12,552 nucleotides of DNA from JADJPL01 sp964607915 (lineage in GTDB: Bacteria > Bacteroidota > Bacteroidia > Chitinophagales > Saprospiraceae). The notes beneath the pieces are model-generated. The model was given only the letters and a program-made list of their open reading frames with translations, did not search any database and was not told where the DNA came from. Below, piece by piece: positions 6,838 through 12,552 of this stretch (positions are counted from its first letter, which is position 1; every line of letters starts with the position of its first letter). The stretch is taken from NCBI GenBank assembly GCA_964607915.1, contig CAZSMU010000114.1, positions 1-12,552 on the forward strand, written 5' to 3'. Both the position numbers and the translations under genes were made by a program.

Positions 6838-8514
6838 TTAAGGAGTTACGTTCTTCAATCCGCCCCCATTGGTATTGTCCAGTACCCGCTTAGCTGCATT
6901 TTTGAGTTTGCCCTCTGTTTTAGCAGCCAGTTCGAACGCCTTGTTCATATTGACAATGCCGCCCGTCACCGATAACTCACTGAAGCGGATGCTGGTATCT
7001 CCTCCCGGCACCGTCACTTCCTGATCTTTTTTGTCTGCAGAGGCCATGATGATTTCTACGACCTGGGGGGCGCTCAAATCCGGGAAGTAGGAACGCAGCA
7101 TAGCCGCTACGCCCGCGACCATCGGGGCCGCCATACTGGTGCCTTGCTGATTGCCGTACTGGCTGCCGGGCAGCGTGGAGTAAATCGCCATGCCGGGCGC
7201 GAACACATCTACGATTTTTTTGCTGTAGTTGGAGAAATTAGCAGGTAGATCCTCTCCGCTTTCGAAGTTGAGCGCCCCAACTTCGATCCAGTTTTTGGCG
7301 TAGCGAGGCTGGAAAAGACCTGCTTTTTGGAATTTGTCGTTGGGGAAGTTATTGCTAAAGTTGTTCTCTTTGCCGTCGTTGCCGGCGGCATGGACCAGCA
7401 ACACGTCTTTTTTGAGCGCGTACTTCACTGCCTTGTCCACGACTTCTTTTTGGGGCGAATAGCCTTTGCCAAAGCTCATGTTGATCACTTTTGCCCCGTT
7501 GTCCACTGCGTAGCGGATGGCATTGGCAACGTCTTTATCGCGCTCGTCGCCATCGGGAACCGTGCGCACCGACATGATGCGCACATTTTCCGCGACGCCG
7601 TCCATACCGATGTTGTTTCCGCGTACTGCGGCGATGATACCGGCCACATGGGTGCCGTGAGAAGCGTCTGGACCCCGTACATCGGCATTTCCGTATCCTT
7701 TTTCCTCCAGGTTTGCGTAGTTATCGCCTACCAGAGTCCTGGGGTCGTAGTCGGGGTTGTAGTTGTAGTTCAGGCGGCCGTCGAAATAGTTGAACTCTTC
7801 CATAAACTGATCTTCGAACTGTTTGAAGGTCATTCCGCTTTCCAATTGAGCGACCAGGACCTGGGCCACCTGCCGCAGCCGCATATCGGTAGTCTTTACA
7901 TTTTTGAGGTCGTCAACGGTGATTTCCTCTTTTGCGATCAGCTTTTTCAAGTCTGCGATGGCTGTCTTGACGATTTCGTAGAACGCGAACTGGTCCACGA
8001 GGCCGGCGCGGCCTTCTTCCACTTCGGCTTTCAGTTGTTCGTAGAAGGCTTTTTCTTTGCGCTGTTTTGCGCTCAGACCAGCCTCCGATTTGCCTTCGTA
8101 CATCGGCTTGTATTGGGCGTACAGACGGGTCACCTCCAGGTTGTCGTGGTGAACATTTTCCCCTTTCTTGTTGCCCAGGAAATTCCAGCCGTGGATGTCG
8201 TCCACATATCCGTTTCCGTCGTCGTCTTTTCCATTGCCCGGGGTTTCGCCCGGATTCTTCCACATCACGGGCTTGAGGTCCTCGTGTTCATAATCTACGC
8301 CTGAATCTATTACGGCGACGGTGACGACCTGCCCTTTTTTGCCTTCCGGGAGGCGTCGGTACAGAATATTTGCGGAAAGGCCGGGGAAGCCCGAGCCAGA
8401 TTCCATGAGGAACCAGTTTTGGGGCGGTGCTTTTTGTGCGAAAGAAGGGAGCGCCGGCAATAAGAGGAGCAGCGCGAAGAAGGGGAGATGGGTGAATTTG
8501 ATTGACTTAGTCAT
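6838..8514 (-). CDS. S8 family (subtilisin-like) secreted serine protease
   Basis: The 558-aa precursor starts with a signal peptide (residues 1-26: TKS then a Leu-rich core, ending SFA-Q), so the enzyme acts outside the cytoplasm. The catalytic triad is intact: Asp70 in VAVIDSG, His286 in SHGTHVAGI, Ser460 in GTSMAAP, with the oxyanion Asn379 in HAAGND. Between Asp and His lies an insertion of about 215 residues, far longer than in subtilisin. It starts with an Asp/Asn-rich segment that could bind calcium (NGKDDDGNGYVDD, 94-106) and continues as a highly charged, probably helical region (about 125-245). The C terminus has no recognisable type IX secretion sorting domain, which suggests a periplasmic, lipid-free or Sec-only protein. 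No propeptide domain is obvious. It heads a two-gene unit with the DinB-like gene. Related long-insert S8 peptidases are common in Bacteroidota; the substrate is unknown. Confidence 0.93.
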   Translation of the reverse strand: MTKSIKFTHLPFFALLLLLPALPSFAQKAPPQNWFLMESGSGFPGLSANILYRRLPEGKKGQVVTVAVIDSGVDYEHEDLKPVMWKNPGETPGNGKDDDGNGYVDDIHGWNFLGNKKGENVHHDNLEVTRLYAQYKPMYEGKSEAGLSAKQRKEKAFYEQLKAEVEEGRAGLVDQFAFYEIVKTAIADLKKLIAKEEITVDDLKNVKTTDMRLRQVAQVLVAQLESGMTFKQFEDQFMEEFNYFDGRLNYNYNPDYDPRTLVGDNYANLEEKGYGNADVRGPDASHGTHVAGIIAAVRGNNIGMDGVAENVRIMSVRTVPDGDERDKDVANAIRYAVDNGAKVINMSFGKGYSPQKEVVDKAVKYALKKDVLLVHAAGNDGKENNFSNNFPNDKFQKAGLFQPRYAKNWIEVGALNFESGEDLPANFSNYSKKIVDVFAPGMAIYSTLPGSQYGNQQGTSMAAPMVAGVAAMLRSYFPDLSAPQVVEIIMASADKKDQEVTVPGGDTSIRFSELSVTGGIVNMNKAFELAAKTEGKLKNAAKRVLDNTNGGGLKNVTP

Positions 8515-8543
8515 GTGTGATGCGTTTTAAGTCTTAAAAATAA

Positions 8544-8551
8544 TAGTTTTG
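8544..8551 (+). promoter_or_regulatory. TAnnTTTG (-7) box for the methyltransferase gene
   Basis: TAGTTTTG is a full match to the Bacteroidota -7 consensus, 21 bp before the ATG at 8573. It overlaps the possible upstream TTG start (8549), which argues for the later ATG. No TTG element is visible at the -33 distance. The 58-bp gap to the divergent protease gene must also hold that gene's promoter, for which I see no good match. Confidence 0.45.
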
Positions 8552-8572
8552 TGCAAAGCAAGTTTATTTCTC

Positions 8573-9415
8573 ATGTGCAAAATCCGTCATTATCTCGGTC
8601 TGGCTTTCCGGTATATGCGTTATTACGCACGCGCAAAAACCAGGTACGACGTGGATGCGCCGTTTATTGCGGGCTTTGTGGAAGAAATCCTCGAAGACAG
8701 GCGGCATTTCCGGGCTTTTGAGCAAATTGAAGGCCTTCGGGCCGCTTTGAAGGCCAATACCACCCCCCTGGACGTCGTGGATTACGGTGCCGGGCCCCGA
8801 GCCATTCAGAGCCAGGCCAGAACCGTTGGGCGTATTGTGCGGAGCAGCGCCCTCTCGCCGAGAGCCGGCAGGTATCTGTTCAAGGCCTGTCTGCGCTACC
8901 CGCCCTCCACGATATTGGAAATGGGCACCTCCCTGGGTATTTCCGGCCTCTACCTGCGCATGGCGCGCAGAGCCCCCCGCATGTTTTCCCTTGAAGGCTG
9001 CCCGGAGACTGCCGCACTGGCCCGTAAAAATTTCGAGCGGGCCGACAGCGCGGCGATTTCGCTCCGAGTCGGGCCCTTTGCCAGAACCCTTCCCGGCGTA
9101 CTGGCCGAGATAGGGAACGGGAACCTGGACCTGCTGTACCTCGACGGCGACCACCGCAGCGGACCGACCTGGGACTATTTCGTAAAATGCATAGAGAAAG
9201 CCCATCCCAAAAGCGTTTTTGTACTTGCCGACATCCACTGGTCGGAAGACATGGAGACGGCATGGGAGAAAATATGCCAGCATCCAAAGGTAAGGCTTTC
9301 CATAGACCTCTTTGAAATGGGCTTCCTGTTTTTCGACGAAGGCCTGCTTGAAAGGCAGGCCTGGACTTTGATTCCCTGGCGGTACAAGCCCTGGCGCTTA
9401 GGCATTTTCCGATGA
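8573..9415 (+). CDS. class I SAM-dependent methyltransferase (Bacteroidota conserved family)
   Basis: The 280-aa cytosolic protein has a Rossmann methyltransferase core. Motif I is ILEMGTSLGISGLYL (114-128), the end of strand 2 is SLEGC (139-143), the acidic motif is LYLDGDHRSG (188-197), and LADIHWSEDME (218-228) follows in the DDIHWS-type position. It resembles the Methyltransf_24/O-methyltransferase group. A family-typical N-terminal segment precedes the core: DAPF (28-31, often HSPF in relatives) and VVDYGAGPRA (68-77), resembling a second glycine-rich loop. The substrate is unknown, and small-molecule or protein methylation are both possible. A TTG at 8549 would add eight residues, but the ATG at 8573 is preferred because the -7 box covers the TTG. 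The last 18 bp overlap the end of the convergent AAA+ gene. Confidence 0.87.
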   Translation: MCKIRHYLGLAFRYMRYYARAKTRYDVDAPFIAGFVEEILEDRRHFRAFEQIEGLRAALKANTTPLDVVDYGAGPRAIQSQARTVGRIVRSSALSPRAGRYLFKACLRYPPSTILEMGTSLGISGLYLRMARRAPRMFSLEGCPETAALARKNFERADSAAISLRVGPFARTLPGVLAEIGNGNLDLLYLDGDHRSGPTWDYFVKCIEKAHPKSVFVLADIHWSEDMETAWEKICQHPKVRLSIDLFEMGFLFFDEGLLERQAWTLIPWRYKPWRLGIFR

Positions 9416-12058
9416 AGCCTGGCCACTCCGCCTAAAGCCGATTGTTTTTTTGTCGAACAGAAAAGAGCTCTTGTCCGGCTTGAACAGGGCCACATCCTCG
9501 TAGGTCAGCAGATTGGCGGGCACGGAGTGGCGATCTTCGGGCGTTAGAGCGGCTAAGCGCAGGTTTTGATTTTTTATCGCGTCCGTGATGATACCCCGGA
9601 CGGTACGGGCGTTACCGAAGTATTTATCGCGGTATTCGTAGATGTACGCCAGGTACTTGCGCAGGTGCTGTTCCGCTTCCGGAGTCGGGATCAGTCCGTG
9701 TTCTTCGAGCATCATCGCTGCTATTTGCACCAGTTCTTCGGGAGAATAATCATCGAAGCGGAGCATCTTGTCGAAGCGGGAGGCAAGTCCCGGGTTGGCT
9801 TTCAGAAAATTCTCCATGTTGTCCGGATAGCCTGCGACAAAGACGAAGAATTTGCCCCGGTTATCTTCCATGCGTTTCAGCAGGGTCTGGATGGCTTCAT
9901 CGCCGAAATCGCCCTGGGGGCCACCTATGCGGGAGGTAAGCGCGTAAGCTTCGTCGATGAACAGCACGCCGCCCATAGCCTCTTCGATGCGTTCGTTGGT
10001 TTTGATGGCAGTTTGTCCGACGAACCCTGCCACCAGGCCCTGGCGGTCGGTTTCGACCATGTGACCCCGTTCCAGCATCCCGAGGGCTTTATAGATGCGG
10101 GTCAGGATACGCGCCACGGTGGACTTGCCCGTTCCGGGGTTGCCTACGAAAACAGTGTGCAGGTAGAAGCTGTTGAGCACATCCTTGCCGCTCTGCCGAT
10201 AGAAGCGCACCAGCCGCACCATCTCGTTGATTTGGGCTTTGATTTTTTCCATGCCGATCAGGCGGTTCAGTTCGTTCATGGAATCATGGAGCAGGTCTTC
10301 GTCGACGGGGATTTCCGGCAGGGAGGGCTTGCTTTGGGAAGTGATTTTGTGCACGTCGGCCTCTTCGACCAGGTCCAGTAGCTCTTTGGGGGCAGTGCGG
10401 GGGTCTTCCATCCCCATGATGCGCAGTCCCAGGTTGATTTTGGTCTTTTCTACCAGGTCGAAAATGAAGCGGGCGTTGCCGAAGGTGCGGTCGCGCTTCC
10501 GGTAGGCATCGAGGATGAGTTCGTCCAGCCGGAACTTGGCCTGTGTCGAAAAGCGCAGCCCCATTGCCTTGCAGGCGTAATCGGCGATTGCCGACAGTTC
10601 CTGCGGCAGATAATCCTGAAACTCAAAATACAGCTTGAAGCGCGACTTGAGGCCGGGGTTAGAATCCAGGAACTGGCGCATTTCTTTGGGATAGCCCGCC
10701 ACGACCACCGCCAGATCTCCGGGGCCATTGGACATTTCCTTTACGAGGATTTCGATCACTTCACGGCCGAAATCTTTCGTATCGTCGGAAGAGCGGGCCA
10801 GCGAATAGGCTTCATCTATAAAGAGGACGCCGCCCCGGGCTTGCTCTATGGCCTCCCGCACCTTGGGGGCCGTCTGGCCGATGTATTCCCCGACCAGGTC
10901 CACGCGATCCACCTCATGGACGTGGCCCTTGCTGAGCAGGCCCATTTTCTTGTACAGTTGCCCCATCATCCCCGCCACAGTAGTCTTCCCGGTACCCGGA
11001 TTTCCGATGAATACCGAGTGGACGTTGATTTGATCGTGTTCATCGAAGCCCCGTTCCTTGCGCAACTGGAGGAATTTGATGTAATTGGCATGATCGCGCA
11101 CCTGCTGCTTGATTTCGTTGAGCCCGATGAGTGCATCCAGCTTTGCCATGACGTCTGTAAACGACAGTTGGTTCTCATCCGAAGGCTCCAGAAGGATGTG
11201 GGCGCCCCGATCGGGCAACCAGACCGGGGTACTCCCTTCATCAAAGCTATCCCCTACTTCGAACGGCACCACGGCCATCAGGTGGTCCATGAAAACGATC
11301 TCTGCCGTGTAGTGGTCCTTGCGCCAGGAGCCTTTGACGTTGGAACCCCAGCCTGCGGTAATCTGTATCGTGTCTTCGCGCCGTTCCACCCGTTGCAGGC
11401 GAACCACCTGGCCTTTGAGCTCCCGGGCATCGTTGAAAAATTTCACAAAGAGCTCGCATTGCCAGTATTTGGCCGGATGTACGTTGCGCAAGGAAATTTC
11501 AGCGTAGATATAGCGCGCCTCTTCGCTGTGGAACGACTTGTAGTATCGCCTGCCCTCCTCCGGAAGGTCGTCGTAAGGCCCTTCGTACAGGCGTACCGAC
11601 TGCACCTCGAAATAGGGTTTTTCCAGCAAGGGGATGGCGTCTTTCCCCGATTCTTCGATGTAGAAGTACTTGACCCCTACTTTCTCCTCCCCGATCCAGG
11701 CTTCCCAGTAATAGGAACCCTTTTTCCAAAAGGCGCCTTCCGCTTTGTTGCCCCATCCTTCCCGGATATAGACCACGTGGTCGTATTTGCTGACCTTCTT
11801 CTGCAACGTGAGGTCGCACACCTCGCGACGGCCTTTTTTCAAGGCATAGCACTTGAGCTGCACCTCTACATCCCAGTCGTCTTCATCGAAGTATTTGTTG
11901 AAAAAGGAAAGTTCCGCATAGACATAGGTCGTCTCAAACCGATCGAACACCTGCCGGTACTTTTTCTTGTTGTCGGCAAGCCACTCGGTAGAGGCATATA
12001 CTTTCAGGTCCTTGAACTTGTACTTTTGGGGACCGGGGTTGTTAAAATCTTCCGCCAT
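9398..12058 (-). CDS. double CbbX-type AAA+ ATPase with two N-terminal repeat domains
   Basis: This 886-aa, probably cytosolic protein has four modules. Residues 15-136 and 152-272 are two copies of an unrecognised, probably beta-rich domain. They align through Y-[VI]-Y-A-E-[LI]-S (45-51, 183-189) and G-W-G-N/S (101-104, 236-239). Two AAA+ modules of the CbbX/SpoVK class follow, at about 300-545 and 590-835. Module 1 has Walker A GNPGTGKTT (352-360), Walker B LFIDE (412-416), sensor 1 VVVAGYP, arginine finger Arg473 and sensor 2 Arg530 in FGNAR. Module 2 has GNPGTGKST (639-647), LFIDE (699-703), Arg761 and Arg818. Both therefore look ATP-competent. Pore-loop candidates are YIGQT (392-396) and FVGQT (679-683). 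Such ATPases remodel or activate partner proteins (CbbX reactivates red-type Rubisco), but no Rubisco gene is here and the client is unknown. ATG 12058 is chosen over 12115 because the upstream 19 residues lie in the promoter region. Confidence 0.9.
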   Translation of the reverse strand: MAEDFNNPGPQKYKFKDLKVYASTEWLADNKKKYRQVFDRFETTYVYAELSFFNKYFDEDDWDVEVQLKCYALKKGRREVCDLTLQKKVSKYDHVVYIREGWGNKAEGAFWKKGSYYWEAWIGEEKVGVKYFYIEESGKDAIPLLEKPYFEVQSVRLYEGPYDDLPEEGRRYYKSFHSEEARYIYAEISLRNVHPAKYWQCELFVKFFNDARELKGQVVRLQRVERREDTIQITAGWGSNVKGSWRKDHYTAEIVFMDHLMAVVPFEVGDSFDEGSTPVWLPDRGAHILLEPSDENQLSFTDVMAKLDALIGLNEIKQQVRDHANYIKFLQLRKERGFDEHDQINVHSVFIGNPGTGKTTVAGMMGQLYKKMGLLSKGHVHEVDRVDLVGEYIGQTAPKVREAIEQARGGVLFIDEAYSLARSSDDTKDFGREVIEILVKEMSNGPGDLAVVVAGYPKEMRQFLDSNPGLKSRFKLYFEFQDYLPQELSAIADYACKAMGLRFSTQAKFRLDELILDAYRKRDRTFGNARFIFDLVEKTKINLGLRIMGMEDPRTAPKELLDLVEEADVHKITSQSKPSLPEIPVDEDLLHDSMNELNRLIGMEKIKAQINEMVRLVRFYRQSGKDVLNSFYLHTVFVGNPGTGKSTVARILTRIYKALGMLERGHMVETDRQGLVAGFVGQTAIKTNERIEEAMGGVLFIDEAYALTSRIGGPQGDFGDEAIQTLLKRMEDNRGKFFVFVAGYPDNMENFLKANPGLASRFDKMLRFDDYSPEELVQIAAMMLEEHGLIPTPEAEQHLRKYLAYIYEYRDKYFGNARTVRGIITDAIKNQNLRLAALTPEDRHSVPANLLTYEDVALFKPDKSSFLFDKKTIGFRRSGQASSENA

Positions 12059-12103
12059 GTATGCGTGTGCTTGTGGTCTAAGAGGTAAGTTAAATCCCGA
12101 TTT

Positions 12104-12134
12104 TAAAAGTAGCAATTTTTTTAGAAAAAACCAA
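12104..12134 (-). promoter_or_regulatory. putative Bacteroidota promoter for the AAA+ gene
   Basis: Read on the minus strand, TTG (12134-12132) is followed after 20 bp by TACTTTTA (12111-12104), a 7 of 8 match to TAnnTTTG. The spacing agrees with the -33/-7 promoter of Bacteroidota. It would leave a leader of about 40 nt to the ATG at 12058, and so supports that start. The divergent ferredoxin promoter must lie in the same 142-bp region; I found no strong box for it. Confidence 0.45.
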
Positions 12135-12200
12135 CTAAAACCCCAATGAGTTGTTTTGTGAGTTTTGGTCTATTCTGTTATTGAGTCAAAAAAACCAGCG

Positions 12201-12545
12201 ATGGCTACCATAAAATTTACTTTTGAAGACAAATCCCTCTCCCAACCAATTGTCATTGAAAATATTGCTTCGGGTATTTCCATTCTTGAGGTCACGGAAG
12301 AACACGATATCCATCTCAACCACAACTGCGGGGGAGTGTGCGCGTGCAGTACCTGCCATGTGTACATCCTGAAGGGGGAAGACGACCTGGAGGAGATTTC
12401 AGACAAAGAAGAGGATTTCATAGACCGGGCAATCAATCCAAAACTACAATCCCGCCTGGGCTGCCAATGTGTAATCCTGGACGACGAGGCCTATATCGAG
12501 GTAGAAATACCCGATCAGAAGCGAATCATAGGCCACGAGCATTAG
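12201..12545 (+). CDS. fdx: adrenodoxin-type [2Fe-2S] ferredoxin
   Basis: The 114-aa cytosolic electron carrier has the Isc/adrenodoxin-type cluster pattern: Cys43, Cys49, Cys52 (C-x5-C-x2-C within NCGGVCACSTCHV) and Cys88 in RLGCQC. This group supplies electrons for iron-sulfur cluster assembly and some oxygenases or heme enzymes. Acidic residues after the cluster loop (EDDLEEISDKEEDF, 60-73) resemble the partner-docking helix of adrenodoxin. Two extra cysteines, Cys47 and Cys90, lie beside the ligands. The ATG at 12201 gives the standard N terminus; an in-frame ATG at 12165 would add 12 residues with no family match. No isc genes are visible, so the partner is unknown. The TAG stop runs directly into the GACTTGTTG repeat core. 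The gene is divergent from the AAA+ gene. Confidence 0.92.
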   Translation: MATIKFTFEDKSLSQPIVIENIASGISILEVTEEHDIHLNHNCGGVCACSTCHVYILKGEDDLEEISDKEEDFIDRAINPKLQSRLGCQCVILDDEAYIEVEIPDQKRIIGHEH

Positions 12546-12552
12546 ACTTGTT
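12544..12552 (+). repeat. truncated copy of the GACTTGTTG gene-end element
   Basis: AGACTTGTT starts inside the ferredoxin TAG stop and is cut by the window edge. The ten bases TAGACTTGTT (12543-12552) are identical to 4024-4033, where they also start with a stop codon and lead into a 16-bp hairpin. A matching CAACAAGTC arm is predicted just beyond the edge. Confidence 0.5.

Noticed and set aside
7327..8304. Long 325-codon open frame on the + strand opposite the protease gene
   Set aside because: It is the antisense shadow of a well-supported S8 protease gene; the His/Val/Phe-rich translation matches no family.
9398..12058. Assignment of the AAA+ protein as a Rubisco activase CbbX or a type VII secretion EccA
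   Set aside because: It has two AAA+ modules and no TPR domain, and no Rubisco or ESX genes are nearby; only the ATPase class is supported.
10841..12088. Long 415-codon open frame on the + strand opposite the AAA+ gene
   Set aside because: It is an antisense shadow caused by the codon bias of the AAA+ gene, whose motifs are all on the minus strand.
12165..12200. Earlier in-frame start for the ferredoxin
   Set aside because: The added 12 residues have no family match, and the ATG at 12201 gives the standard ferredoxin N terminus.

Overview
The window looks like a chromosomal stretch of a Bacteroidota bacterium, probably of the Saprospiria/Lewinella type. This is inferred from three things: the protein families present (a CcmE with a CXXXY heme site, a Lacal_2735-type small protein, the Bacteroidota-type uridine kinase and methyltransferase), promoter-like TAnnTTTG boxes, and the lack of clear Shine-Dalgarno sequences. 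No search was run, so the taxonomy is an inference. The sequence is gene-dense, with short intergenic gaps and no RNA gene, insertion sequence, phage gene or CRISPR array that I could see.

Left part (1-4073, + strand): a noncoding leader with palindromes precedes ccmE and ccmF, which overlap at TGATG. These are the heme chaperone and the heme lyase of the System I cytochrome c maturation pathway. CcmE carries a Cys heme site (CXXXY) in place of the usual His. CcmF has all four expected heme-handling histidines but an unusually large periplasmic domain containing a tandem repeat. Two small genes follow, a 94-aa protein of unknown function and a 58-aa Lacal_2735-like protein. A 16-bp perfect hairpin then separates them from the convergent uridine kinase gene.

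Middle (4085-9415): udk (-) and a concentrative nucleoside transporter gene (+) are divergently arranged around a 221-bp intergenic region, and together they make a plausible nucleoside uptake and salvage pair. The transporter gene runs head-on into a DinB-like gene with overlapping stop codons. That gene lies 4 bp downstream of a secreted subtilisin-like protease gene on the minus strand. A SAM-dependent methyltransferase gene is divergent from the protease.

Right part (9398-12545): a large minus-strand gene encodes an 886-aa protein with two tandem, apparently beta-rich repeats and two complete CbbX-type AAA+ ATPase modules. It overlaps the methyltransferase tail by 18 bp and is divergent from a [2Fe-2S] ferredoxin gene at the right edge. 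The double-beta/double-AAA+ protein is the best candidate for something undescribed.

A short motif, GACTTGTTG with its complement CAACAAGTC, recurs as hairpin arms near position 90 and at 4026-4073, and begins again at the right edge immediately after the ferredoxin stop. It looks like a recurrent gene-end element of this genome.
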